The notes under the pieces are model-generated. The model did not search any database and was not told the DNA's origin. It saw only the letters and a program-made list of their open reading frames with translations. 64,000 nucleotides of DNA. It comes from Plicaturopsis crispa FD-325 SS-3 (lineage: Eukaryota; Basidiomycota; Agaricomycetes; Amylocorticiales; Amylocorticiaceae). Location: NCBI GenBank assembly GCA_000827205.1, contig KN832573.1, forward strand, positions 157,610 to 221,609, given 5' to 3'. The position numbers and the translations under genes are program-made. Shown piece by piece: positions 24,172 through 35,114 of this stretch (position 1 is its first letter; every line of letters starts with the position of its first letter).

Positions 24172-25482
24172 GGTGGAGGATGCGGAGGGAGGGAGGGCGA
24201 TATCTCGGGAAGCCAGTATGTTGGCGTAATATAGTATCCCCTCATAAGGGAGGCCGCTGAAGAGGCGCCCGCCACCGCCGTTGTAGACTCAATATACAAA
24301 ACGGGTGACTGGGGCTCGCCACATGCCTTTTTCAGAGTAATCAGCGCTGGTCCGAGGCTGTTCCTATCAAAATGCGCAATGAGCATGCCAATTTAGACGT
24401 CCGGTAAGTCTGGAGGACGAGCTGCGGCAATATGTATGCTCAACGGCGTGCCAGTGTCCGCTGGCCATTCGACAGTCAACCCTTTCTTTTGCACCAGGTT
24501 CTAAGATATTCTTCGATAAGAGTCGGAAACAGTGTACGCGTCCATTTTCCGTGGAGATCCAAGCGTCAAACCGGGGCATGTAAAGCACATACAAGTGAGC
24601 ATACAGCGAGTCAAGGGAAGCTTGGTATCCAACATAAACTCTGAACTAGAAGAGCTTCCTAATCGGAGTATTTGTCAGCATTTGGGAGGTTCTCGGGCGG
24701 TGTTGCTTGCAACGTTTTCATCTCCACCTTTATGCGAGTCGTGCCTTCATGTTTCAATCCGTTACATATATCACTGCGCCGCTCGGTTTGATTTCATCCC
24801 CGTTGACTGATTGTCCAATCTTGCGCGGATCTTTTCCTGTGACTCAAGTTGCGGACCAGTGCCAGTGCACGATTGAGATTTGGTACTAGTCGTCAGCGGC
24901 ACCGACATCTCCCCGTCTTAGCCACATACCAGTGAGCGATATCAGTTTCAATCTCCAGCATTCATTATACCAGCATAGTGACGGAGACCTTACTAGATTT
25001 CTGTACATTACACCGTCCAATGGAGGACAATACGCTCTCTAGAGGTGTTGAACAAAGCGCAAGCATCGCCTCTATCGGTGTTCATCCTGATGTCGTAAAT
25101 GCGGCGAATGAACACCAGTCCCCGTAACCCACTCATTCCAAGTCGTTTGATATATGAATGGTAGATCTTCCTTTTCTGTAACCTAGCACCGCTCTCCAGC
25201 GCAGCCCATTCGGCGGGTCTGCCGCCGTGCACCCCTTGATATCTAACGCATACTGACTCTACAGTTGACGAATGTCGGCCGCGAGGCAGAAAGGGTCTAC
25301 ACAGGCACGAACAGCTCCGGCTATGGGCGCCAGTCTACGGCCACCAGGCAGTCCGGCTTGCATACTTAAACAGAGCGCTCTGTATATATACAGCAAGCCC
25401 CCCTCCCCGACCAATGTTTACCTCTATCATTTCCTATCCTTTTAACGTATTCACTTCACTCGCCTCGTCCTTCTTATACGGA
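24172..25482. other. Shared promoter region, P450 / terpene cyclase
   Basis: 1.3 kb between divergent starts with no exon seen. Close to the cyclase it holds two overlapping 12-bp palindromes (25371-25392), listed separately. On the P450 side there are CCCCT motifs near 24236, which resemble fungal stress-response elements; functional meaning is unknown. Confidence 0.5.
25371..25392 (+). promoter_or_regulatory. Overlapping palindromes incl. TATA element, terpene cyclase promoter
   Basis: CAGAGCGCTCTG (25371-25382) and TGTATATATACA (25381-25392) are both perfect 12-bp palindromes and share two bases. The second contains TATATATA, placed about 93 bp before the cyclase ATG, so it probably includes the TATA box. 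The adjoining GC-centred palindrome could bind a dimeric regulator. A C-rich tract follows directly. Confidence 0.55.
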
Positions 25483-26664
25483 ATGGCGCCTTCTACAAAC
25501 GCTGATGAGTACGATAGCATCTCGTATCGCCAGGCGAAGCTAGCTCCCGTACGTTTTCTCTCTTGAATTGTCGAATGAATCACACTAACATAATCGTTAG
25601 TCTTTACCCGCCAGGCTAGATGGCACTCGGGATGTTATTGTCTCCTTCCTCGAGCGATGCAGCATCCCGTATCCTCACGATCCGTATGACTACGAATTCG
25701 ATGCGGCGACTCGCGCCGACGGTCTTCGCCGTGGATACTTGATGGAGGGTCCCAAGTCTCTTGGGCCGTTCGTTCCTGGTGCTGTCGCAATGGCTACAAC
25801 GGCGTACGCCCACCTGCCGGACAAGGAGGGCCAGATTCTCATGTGTCTATACACCACTTTCCTTATCTACCTCGACGACGTGTTCAATGAGGACATCGAC
25901 ACCGTGAGGGAGTTCAACGAGCGCTTCATCCACCGGGAGCCGCAAGGCGACGAGGTCCTTGATAACTTCGCCGATCTCTTACTGCAGATCCCGAAGTACT
26001 TCGTGAGTCTAGCTATCTTCTCTGATTTTTTCAGGATTTTGACCGTAATGGAAGGGGCGGGTTGTTGCAAACATCATGATTACGAGCACGCTGAATTTGG
26101 TCACTGCATTGCTATTGGAGTACGAGACGCAAGGAATGGCTGTAAGTATTTTTTTGCGAAGATTACCACTTGGCGATACTAATGTATCTTTCAGCTCGGA
26201 TCTGGTGCGCAAGGCTACCCAACTTTCTCCCGCGTCATGTCGGGTGCTTCGGAAACATATGCCCTATGGATGTTCCCTCCTGAGCTTCCTCTGCGGTCAT
26301 ACATCCAAGCACTGCCGGAACTGATGATTTTCATCAACAACGGAAAGTACGTCTGAAGTGTCCCAGTTACTCTCGACCAAGAAACTGATCAAATTGCATC
26401 CACAGCGACATACTCTCCTTCTACAAGGAGGAGCTTGCAGGGGAGGTCGTCAACCGCGTGTCGTTCATTGCCGATAGCCGCGACATCTCGAAGAACGAGG
26501 CCCTGCGTCTGCTCGAGGACGAGGCTGTTGCCGCGCATGACCGCGTAGTCCAGATCCTGGCGCCGCACAAAGGTGCATCGGAGGCGTTCCAGCATTTCAA
26601 GCACGGATACGTTGGCTTCCACGCGTTGGCGAAAAGATATAAGTTGGACGAGCTCAACCTCTAA
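25483..26664 (+). CDS. Terpene cyclase, trichodiene-synthase-like (class I sesquiterpene synthase)
   Basis: Predicted Mg-dependent cyclisation of a prenyl diphosphate, probably farnesyl diphosphate. Five exons (25483-25548, 25601-26002, 26055-26141, 26195-26346, 26406-26664) give 321 aa. The Asp-rich metal motif is LDDVFNED at about residues 113-120. The NSE/DTE metal motif is NDILSFYKEE at 236-245, completed across the last intron and matching N-D-x-x-S-x-x-K-E. The C-terminal KRY near residue 311 matches the basic pair that holds diphosphate in this family. The acceptor of intron 2 was set at 26054 because the nearer one (after TTTCAG) puts a stop in frame; the chosen join gives YFGRVVANIMITSTLNLVTA, fitting the family. 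It is all-alpha, soluble, with no signal peptide. The product cannot be predicted. It is the likely core gene of a local terpenoid pathway. Confidence 0.88.
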
Positions 26665-27204
26665 ATATTTATCTTCGGTCGGGGTGCACTTATTATATCG
26701 TTTACCAAACGCTGTCGCATAGATTAATTATGGTTTGGAGAGACGTGGCTTTTCTAGTCCTGGTAGACACAGTGTATGTTCAACTTCTATTTCTTATGGA
26801 CAAGTTATATACAGACGCACAGCGACAACCTTTTTTGCATTACAAATATCATCCTCCATACGTGGTGTCCACAATCCTGATTTCCTTCTACTCATCCAAC
26901 TGTATCTCGCTGCCGCTGCTTGGGCGTGCGTGGTTCTCTGATATGCGAGTTCTTGACCCCTAATACAGTAGCCTGTGCTCGGAACGATTGTGTCGAATTC
27001 ACTGCTTCGTGTGTTGCGAACTTGCAAACGATGTGAAGTTTGAGTCGTCCTCAGGATTCAGCGACGAGATACTACATGGGCACTAAGTAAGTAGGGTGTC
27101 TGGGGTGTAGGATATCTAGGTTCGGGGTCCGTCAGGCACTAACATGCATGTACATTGGACAAACATACAAGTCAAATGTCCCTCATCTAATTCCCTTCCC
27201 CTCG
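26665..27204. other. Intergenic region downstream of the terpene cyclase
   Basis: 540 bp of A/T-richer sequence with no credible exon. It ends where the SDR relic begins. Confidence 0.45.
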
Positions 27205-27500
27205 ATATTCCCTTCACACCCTCCTCGATTCCAATCCACCCCTCACGTCCCAGCTCCTTCAGTATTGCGGTGCTTCTCGAACTGTCGATGCGACTCAGGT
27301 TAAGCGCAGTCTTCCAGGCAAAATAAAATGCACGGGCAAATCAGTGCGGTCGGGACGGAGCTTCCGCACCATGCTCAGCAGTTGGTCTCATGAGAACGGC
27401 TCCGCGGCCGCCCAGAGACGATAACCAAGCGCATCGGTCGACGGTCTCGCAGACAAATCGCACGCAGCCACCAGATACCGTCCGGGAGGCGTATGTACGA
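27205..27500 (-). pseudogene. Decayed 3' fragment of an extended SDR reductase gene
   Basis: On the minus strand this stretch reads, in broken frames, YRLWAAAEPFS, then MVRKLRPDRTDLP, then NLSRIDSSRSTAILKELGRE and GWIGIEEGVKG. These match in order the C-terminal third of the SDR genes at 27700-28903 and 53941-55120. The frames carry stop codons and a shift between blocks, and no NAD-binding N-terminal part was found upstream. The wording (WAAAEPF, RPDRTDLP, STAILKE) is closer to the distant copy at 54.8-55.1 kb than to the adjacent intact gene. It is therefore a third, truncated family member left by duplication or rearrangement beside the cyclase. Confidence 0.75.
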
Positions 27501-27699
27501 GGTCTCGCGTCATGAGATTTCTCCTAGATGTGGCGCTAGATCCGGGACCCTCTGAGTCTTGAGCAGTACAGCATCCCACCGTTTGAACTGTGTTTCTGTC
27601 AAATCATCAACGCTCTCAACACTTCGGAAAGGAGCAGCCAAAAATGCATCCCTAATCAACATACAAGATCAATAAGTACACCTCCCCACACCAGCTCAC

Positions 27700-28903
27700 C
27701 TACTGCCCCTCGATATTCGCCTCCAAACTCTCGTCCAGCCCGACCCACCCATCGCGCCCCATCTCCTTCAGCAGGGCCGTGCTCCTCGAGTTATCCACGC
27801 GGCTTAGATTCGGGAGTGTCTCCCACTCGAAGCGCTCGGGCAGGTCCGTCGCGCGCGCGGGCCGCAGCTTGCGCACGATGCCTAGGATCTGGCTGAAGGT
27901 GAAAGGCGCGGCGGCGGCGTAGAGCCGGTACCCCGGCGCGCTGCACGACGGCAGCGTGAGCGCCGCGACGTGCAGACGCGCCGTGTCGCGTACGTCGACG
28001 AACCACTCTGTAGGACATGAGTCACGCGTCAGCCAGGCCGCTGAGGAGACTATGCACGATAGGACGAAGAACGCACGGTTGGGGAACCCGGCGAACTGGT
28101 CGCCCTTTCCGGAGAGGATGGTGAGCGGGAACAGTGCGGTGCTCTGCAGCAGCGCGGGGCCCAGCGCAGGCCCAAAGTTCGTGTCCGGCAGCACCGTATT
28201 GAGCACGAACCCAGGCTACAATCACGCACGCGCACCTTCCTCAGTCTCCCTTAGCACCTGTAGCGTGGCACTGGGGACGCACCTTCTCCTCCTCAACGAA
28301 TTTCCACGCGGCCTTCTCGCCCTCGGTCTTGCTGACCGCGTAGACGTGGTATCCGCGATGCGGGTCAGACTCCGCGGAGGCCGCGCTGACGTCGTTCCAG
28401 CTGTGCTCATCGCGGGTGTATGCGGTGCCAGGGGTGGGCCAGCCGGCGGCGACCGTGGAGGAGGTCAGAACGAAGCGCTTCACGGAGGGCGTGGCGGCGG
28501 CGGCGCGCAGGACGGCGAGGGTGCCCCGGACCACGGGCCCGACGACCTCATCCATGTTCTGAGACATGCTGACGTCGGACGCGACGTGCGCGATTCCGGA
28601 CACGCCTGGACAGGTGCATCAGGTAAGTTGCCCCGTGTGAGGGGGGAATAGAGAGTATAACGAACCTTTGATCGCTTCGTCGAGTGCCCCCTCGACAGTT
28701 ACATCGGGAATTTCTACGACCTCGAGGCGCCCCTCCCCAAACTCGCGAGTGAATTTCTCGCGCAAGAAGGTTGCCTTTGCCGCCGAGCGTGTCGTCCCGC
28801 GTACAGTGTATCCTGCTTGGAGGAGCTGATGCGCTACATGGGAGCCGATGTAGCCTGTAAAGCCGGTAACGAGAACAGTCGAGCCCCCTGGTATTGCGGA
28901 CAT
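27700..28903 (-). CDS. Extended SDR: NAD(P)-dependent reductase/epimerase family
   Basis: Predicted NADPH-dependent carbonyl (aldehyde or ketone) reductase of the Gre2/dihydroflavonol-reductase-like branch. From the ATG at 28903 it begins MSAIPGGSTVLVTGFTGYIG, a TGxxGxxG Rossmann loop. The catalytic Ser/Thr lies in RFVLTSSTVAAG and the Tyr-Lys pair in YAVSKTEGEKAAW. It ends LDESLEANIEGQ, stop at 27700. Four coding exons; one junction joins FPN to QWFVDVRDTARLH. An upstream GTG-initiated extension to 28951 is possible but unlikely, as the ATG fits family alignments. A near twin lies at 53941-55120 and a broken copy at 27205-27500. Its place beside the cyclase and P450 suggests reduction of an oxidised terpenoid; that is inference. 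Confidence 0.9.
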
Positions 28904-29525
28904 TGCAAAGGAGTTGTTGTCGGTGCCATCGAAGCTCGACAGCGGCTGCACTTATGATACCCACGGGTGACCCACCTTGATCCGTCAGAAGTACACCGAT
29001 GAATCGATATATCGATAACTGGGGAAAACTTTCTCATCGATGTCAGATTTGCCATTGACCCTGGTAGACGCACTGGTATTCGAGCTCAGCAGTCAGCAGG
29101 CCCATAAGGAAAGGGTACGAGCAAAACGACATGATACGACTGTGATTTTACGCTTCCAGAATACATCTATGCAATTTGTATCTCTGCTTGCGGTCGACAA
29201 GTACTGCGAATGGCAGGAGAAGGTAAGTATGCAGCGAGCATGATGCCTCGACAACGAACAAGAGTGCTCTTAAGACTCGCGAGCAGTTGATGCTAATATG
29301 AGCGTGCTAGAGACGTAGCCGGCTGTCCTGCACTCGGGCGCCAGTGATCATTGTTCTAGCACTCGAGTCGCTTGTCGATGGGTGACGCACGATCATGCGT
29401 ACGCCGTACACGCTATGTTGTACGCAGGCGTCTTCTTGGTGGCGGCGGGCGATGGTGATCAAACAGAGATCCTGAAAATCTGGTAAGGCCTGATTGCAAG
29501 CGACAAATGGCACAGAACGCACCTT
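28904..29525. other. Intergenic region upstream of the SDR gene
   Basis: 620 bp with the SDR promoter, including a 14-bp palindrome (29003-29016). A 67-codon plus-strand frame at 29040-29243 reads like protein but has no recognised homology and was not called. Confidence 0.45.
29003..29016 (-). promoter_or_regulatory. 14-bp TATA-centred palindrome upstream of the SDR gene
   Basis: ATCGATATATCGAT is a perfect palindrome 100-113 bp before the SDR ATG. Like the palindrome before the terpene cyclase it is centred on TATATA at nearly the same distance from the start. It may be the TATA region, a dimeric binding site, or both. Confidence 0.45.
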
Positions 29526-29858
29526 TTACTGATACATGTCGGAGTGGTACTCGTTGCTTTCCACCCCGTCGCGGCCCTGCGCCTCCACCCGGACGACCAG
29601 TTTCCAGGGTATCATGACCTGCCCGACATACCGTCCGTTCGGGTTCTCCTCAGGACCCAGCCTGAACTCCTCTGCATTGATCAAGAGGATGTTGAGCGGC
29701 TGATCGGTGCCGACAAAGGTGCCAATGAAGATGCGACCGTCCTTGACGGTGATGCGCAGCGTCTGTCGCAGGAGTGCCCTGAGGTATTGGATGGAGGCGG
29801 GGGCTCGCGAGGAGTCTGAGATCGGCGGCGACGGAGGTGGCAGCGGAGGCGACGACAT
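29526..29858 (-). CDS. N-alpha-acetyltransferase 38, NatC auxiliary subunit (LSm domain)
   Basis: Predicted small subunit of the NatC complex, which acetylates protein N-termini co-translationally. It is intronless, 110 aa. After a proline-rich start (MSSPPLPPPSPPISDSSRAP) comes an LSm fold: Sm1 covers LRQTLRITVKDGRIFIGTF with VGTDQPLNILL, and Sm2 covers GQVMIPWKLVVRVE, where the usual nucleic-acid-binding RG is changed as in Naa38/LSMD1. The ATG at 29858 is chosen; an upstream in-frame GTG would add an implausible hydrophobic leader. It ends EYHSDMYQ. A housekeeping gene, apparently unrelated to the neighbouring metabolic genes. Confidence 0.85.
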   Translation of the reverse strand: MSSPPLPPPSPPISDSSRAPASIQYLRALLRQTLRITVKDGRIFIGTFVGTDQPLNILLINAEEFRLGPEENPNGRYVGQVMIPWKLVVRVEAQGRDGVESNEYHSDMYQ

Positions 29859-30097
29859 GACCACCAGTAGCAGCACGACTCGGAAAGTGAAGGAAAAGTG
29901 GAGGAAAAGACAAATGTCATCAGAGGGCGTCCTCGCTATGGTTCCGTATTTCCCACGATAATTTCCGACACTTTGCCTCGAGGCTCGCACGTCGGTAAGT
30001 CGAAAATCCTACCAGACTCTGGTGTTCAAACGTTCAAGATTTATGTGTGTGTTCTGTCAGCCTGACTGCGGAATACTCATATTATTATACAGCGTCG

Positions 30098-30217
30098 ACA
30101 AACTTGCATCGCATGAAGAAACCCAGCGGTTACGGGAGTGACGCGCTGAAGGCGAATGAGTACCTCGAATCGCAGGCACACGTCGGGAAGGCTGTGATCA
30201 AGATCGTGAATGATTGA
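30098..30217 (+). pseudogene. Relic 3' end of an MDR oxidoreductase gene
   Basis: An open stretch ends [20 protein letters not shown] then IKIVND and a stop at 30215-30217. It is nearly identical, also at DNA level, to the C-terminus of the intact MDR gene at 35494-37086 ([19 protein letters not shown], then IKVSKN). Nothing upstream within 250 bp resembles the rest of that protein, so only the last 25-30 codons of a second copy survive. It has the opposite orientation to the intact gene, 5.3 kb away. It suggests an inverted duplication or a lost paralog next to the terpenoid genes. Confidence 0.7.
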
Positions 30218-30440
30218 GGGTACCGCTGTATCCGGTCTGGTTCAACATGTCGGACAAACCGATTAGACTCTCAGCATCACGGAATACAGCAGCTCAATTA
30301 GCGAGCGAAAAAGCAGCACAACATTCCATTAAGCAACACCTATACTGCATAATTATAAACAAATCTAGAAGTGTTTATACCATGAACCTATCCACCGCAT
30401 ATCCCTCCATATATCCACCAAGCGCACAAAAAGCGCCGCT

Positions 30441-33400
30441 CTATACGTCCTGAGGCCTCAAAGAATTCGTCCTCGACCCCATCTCGACCCCAGCGCCCTC
30501 GTGCCGCGGAGTGCGCAGCCCAACGCCGCGTATATGATACTGCTCCCCCACGAGCTCCTTCACCGCAACCATCAGCCTGTCGAGGCGCGACATGATCCCG
30601 AACGCCGTCGACACGCCGACGCAAAACACCCTGTATTAGAAATCCGTCAACCCGTCAGCTCGAACGCCAATCTCCATGGCAATGCGGAGGCACGTACATG
30701 TACTGCTCGTTCTCGAGCGTGCTCATCGTCATCGTGCGCGGGAGGCCGTAGTCGTCTTCGGACTCCTGCTCGATGACGTCTAGCCCCTGGTGGCGGATCA
30801 TGAAACGGTCCACCAGGGGGCACGGCGTGATCTGCGGCAGGGGCGTGCCCGTGCGCAGAGACGTCGAGATCATGCCTGCGACACACAGTATCAGTTTCAC
30901 GACGTGGTACCAAAAAATGAAGACGTCGCGCACTGATGACGGCGAGCACGTCGCCCTGGAAATCCGAGTCCATGAAGCGCGTACGCCGCATAAAGGCTTG
31001 TGTCCACGCGGGGTTCAAGTGCTCGACGACAGACATTAGATGCGACAGGGAATATGCGATCTGGCTATCAACGTCACGGTATATCCTTATCAGTATCAGG
31101 ATGAAAACCAACTCGGACAACTTACAGTTGTATTTCCAGGATTTTGTGGTACCTATCCGCAGGCCATCTACCTCGTAACGAAAACTGTTTTCAAAGACTC
31201 AGTTAGCGAACAACGGCAGTACGGAGTCAGGCCAATGAAACCGACCTCATATATAACATTCGCCTTCAGCGTTAGTGACCGCTTCAGTTTACTTCGGATC
31301 GCGATCAGACTCTGTACGATTTCGGTGTTGTCTTGCTTCCTCGACGAATTCGCAAAAGACAATATCGAGCAATAGATATTCCCAACTTCCGTGCACACTG
31401 TCGATAGGGACGTCCGCTGATACCGGCGGATCGTGGTTGAGGGAGGGAGGAATGAGAATATGCTGCGACACAGATATGATGAGCGATGAACTCGAAAGCC
31501 TTGTAGGAATGTACAGATGTACTTACAATGCCGCCGTAACACCCGCCGTGACGAGGACAAAGCGTCTCTGTGAACACGTTTAGAAAGACAGCGTTTTTCG
31601 CCTAAACATTCGACTCACCCAAGCGACAGAGAACCCTGATCCCGGCGAGCTAGGAAGGAATATATGTTGGTCCTGATACGAATACCCCACAACCTGTCGC
31701 ACCAAGCTTAAGCAAAGCGACTACAATGCAAACACAAAACACTGACCAGTATCGAAGTGACGAAGAAAACGAGATTGGTCATGGGCGGCCCCGGCCAGTA
31801 CAGCCGTGCGTAGAAGAAGAACGGGAAGCAGACACCATACACGGCCGCTATCCCGTACGGACTCCCGCGGCCATTGCCTGTCGAGATGTACCTAGGGAAT
31901 TGATTTAGTCGATAGCCAGGGTATCATGCAGTAAAGAAACGGACCAAAGGGTCATGCCAACAAGTCCTCCCAAAGACGTACTTATTATTCGAGATACTAG
32001 CCCGAACGTGGTGTCGCCACGGAACCGAGCGATTGTCAATTGGCCCATGAACCTGTCGAGATTGCGATCAGCCTAGTGTTGAGGCAAAGGAGAGAAAAGT
32101 CTCACGTCGCCCAAACAAATTTATTGTCTGTAAAAATGCACGTCAGTATATTCATACACTACGCACAATGGAATAGTAAAACGACTTACTGTAAGCAAAC
32201 GGTGCAGAAGAGCGAATGAGCGAGGGTAGGGAGAGCAAAACTGCACGAATGTCAACGCCGTAAGTCCAAGTCGACAATTGAGTCATGACAACGGGACTCA
32301 CTAGATAACACTCCTGCTTTTATAGCAAAGAGAGCGTTGCCGCTGCCGAGACCCTTAGTAGCATTATAAATGAAGTTCATGACCGCCTCGAATGCGTTAT
32401 TTGGAGGTAACGCATCTGGGTCCCGCCGCCGGGGCATCCCAAGGTCGTCCACCCACCCAGGTTCCATACCAGGGATGATTTCTGTGTCACTCGCGCTCAG
32501 AACCACACAAGCATTTCAAGAGTTCGCATGGATAGCGTACCGGGATTTTCCTCGTCGTCGTGCTCCAGATTATCCGTCGCATCCCACGTGCTCCACGAAA
32601 ATATCTTGCCTACACCATCGACAGGCGTCCAGATCCTGTTCCGTTTCCTCTCCTTCTCCAAGCGAATGATCTCCGATAGCTGCGAGGCAAAAACCGTCAA
32701 TTGCTGCTTCGCCGTCGCACGATAAAAACTCACGGTATCGATAACACGAAGCCCAAACGACATGAGATGGTACTGGTACACGTAGCAGTGGAAAAGATAG
32801 CGATGGGGAGGTGCTGTTTCGCCCTCCGCAGACAGCGACGCGTGCTTGGGATCGAAAACAGATCGGTAGGGATCTAGCACCAACAGCCTGAGAGCAAAAG
32901 GGTAAACCAAAACTGCACCTAATGATATAATAAGTGTCTACGCACCGTTTATCGCTCCTAAATGTTTCAAGGACAGTAAGCATCTCGGCCCGGAGATCTT
33001 CATACTTCGTAATCCGGGCCTGCGTCGCCCTCTCCCGCTCCTTCCCCTTCCAAAACTTCAGCCGCCCGTCCCTTACATGCACCAGCCACTCCTGTATGCT
33101 CTCCAGCGCACTCCCACAATGCCCCAGCAGCTCGTCGCACGACTCCTGCAGCAGCGCCGTCGCGCGCGCGGTGAAGAGCACCGAGTCCTCGCCCATGCGG
33201 TGGTCCGCCTCGAACTGCAGGTACCGCTGCGACTCGAACACGCCCACCGGCTGCTCGCGCGACATCGCCAGGTGCAGCAAAGACGTGTGTAGCATGTGGT
33301 GGTGCGCGTGCGGGCTCTTCGCGTGTGCATGCCCGTTGTGGTGCGGCGGGAAGAACCCCCCAAAGTGCGAATGCGGGGAGCCGAGGTGGGAGCGCGGGCG

Positions 33401-35114
33401 CGAGCGGCTGCGCGTGGGCGTGTCGAGCCCGTGCACGTGCATCGAGCGGCGGTGCGTTGCGCTCGCGGAGTTGGGGGCGGACTCGCGCGTGCTGACGTAC
33501 GACGCGCGCGGGGAGGCGAGCATCGAGGGCCGCCCGGCGTCCTTCTCCCCGCGGGCGGGCGAGTGAGGGCGGGAGGGGCGGGGCGTGCCGGGCTGCGAGG
33601 TCATAGGAGTGCCGGGCCGCGACGGCGCGGGCGTGATGGGGAAGCGCTCGCGCGTGGGGTCGATGAGCGTGAAGTAGATCGTCATGCCGTTCGCGCGCAC
33701 CGCGAGGCGGCGGAGCATGTTGTGGATGTGCGCAAAGTCCGTGGGCGCGAAGCGGCTATAGATGATGTCGGTGCGGAGGAGGCGCGCGGAGGCGGCGAGG
33801 GGGACGAGGGCGCTTTCGGACGCGTTGACTGAGGCGAGGATCGCGGCAGGGTTGAATGCCTCGTCCTGGGTGTCGGTTTTGAGGATTTTGCGGTGGTGGC
33901 CGAGGGAGGTTACGAGTGGGGTTAGGACGGCTTGACAGCGCGTTGTGAACTGCGCGGAGACGGTAGACGGGAACACCAGAACGGAGCAGATGATTGCCAC
34001 GGCAGAATGCATGGCCAGTGGAACGATAATGACTTGACCAAGCTACGAGCTGTCAGGCAACAATGCTTGGCTTCTTCACAGAAACTCACTTTGTAGTATG
34101 GGTAAGGGAAAAAGACCCCAGTTGTTAGAGATATATCTGCGAGGAGAGGTTAGCGAAGGATCAGGAGAGAAACAGTGCAACACACCTACGGCGATGCATC
34201 CAAATATGCACGCAAAAGTGTACGGGCCTGGCCCTTGCCTAGCTTTCACATAGAGGAAGAAGGCACTACCAAAGAATATAAACACCGCCATAATGACAGT
34301 GGGCTATGGAGAAAATTGTTCATCAATACTAGTGATAAGAATATGGGAGTGAACGAACCGCGAGCTGTATATAGTCTCCTGAAATCGCGTCGATATAGGT
34401 AACAGACGTATCGCGATTCGTACGCGCTAGATCCGCCAATTTCATGGCTAAACACGACCAGCTTTGTATTCGTGTTAGTGAGGTTGAGTGCGAGGCATCA
34501 AAGCACTTACGCCCATGCCAGAGCATTGAACGAGATAATTAAGGTCTCGCGTTCCATTACGGCTACAAAGGGGTCCGAGGGCGGTGAGAGAAACGAGGCT
34601 TCATTGAAAGTATAAGCAAGTGCCTTGTCAATAAACTTTCGTAGGATACTACGCACCAATCAGTATAAGAAAGCTAGCCTGATTGCGAGAGCTGTTTAGA
34701 TACATGACGTAATAAAGGACGTTTTGACATGCTCACCTGGCCCATGGCAGATTCGACAGAGGGAATGACAAAAAGTACCAAAGATATCCATGCTGCGATG
34801 GCACATCGGATAGCGACCTTTATCTTTGACCAAGTCCAGTTTGCAGGAATCCAAGCCAACTGCTGCGGTAGCGTGAACGACGATTTCTTGGGCGCGGTCG
34901 TCGTCGAACTCGCATCATCATTCTCCTTCCCGCCGCTGTCGCGCTCTTTGATATCATGGTAGGATCCTGAACCTGGTTGGTCACCATTCTCTGGAATTTC
35001 TAGCCGGACCTCGCGTTCTCGGAGACGAGGAGTCTTTGGCGGATCCGGGGCTACCTCGCCGTTCGTTGGGGGTGTCGTGAGTGCATTAGAGTCGTTCAGC
35101 GTTGCGTTCGGCAT
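30441..35114 (-). CDS. ArAE_2/DUF2421 polytopic membrane protein (putative aromatic-acid exporter type)
   Basis: A large multi-exon membrane protein with the arrangement of fungal ArAE_2_N plus DUF2421 proteins (sometimes called brefeldin A-sensitivity related). From the ATG at 35114 it starts MPNATLNDSNALTTPPTNGE with a polar, phospho-site-rich tail. The first membrane block follows (WSKIKVAIRCAIAAWISLVL; then MAVFIFFGSAFFLYVKA; VIIVPLAMHSAVAIICSVLV). A very long soluble insert at 33950-32950 holds Pro/Arg/Ser-rich and His-rich runs (HSHFGGFFPPHHNGHAHAKS). A second hydrophobic block and a C-terminal soluble region (EDDYGLPRTMTMSTLENEQY, then GIMSRLDRLMVAVKELVGEQ) lead to the stop at 30441. 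Over a dozen short introns; well above 1,000 aa. An upstream TTG-start extension exists but the ATG is preferred. Transport substrate unknown. Confidence 0.82.

Noticed and set aside
26001-26054. Nearer acceptor (TTTCAG) for terpene cyclase intron 2
   Set aside because: It brings a stop codon into frame or breaks the metal-motif frame; the acceptor ending at 26054 keeps the family sequence.
29040-29243. 67-codon plus-strand frame beginning MSDLPLTLVDALVFELSSQQ
   Set aside because: Protein-like composition, but no homology recognised, no convincing second exon and no promoter signal. Could be a gene fragment; not enough to call.
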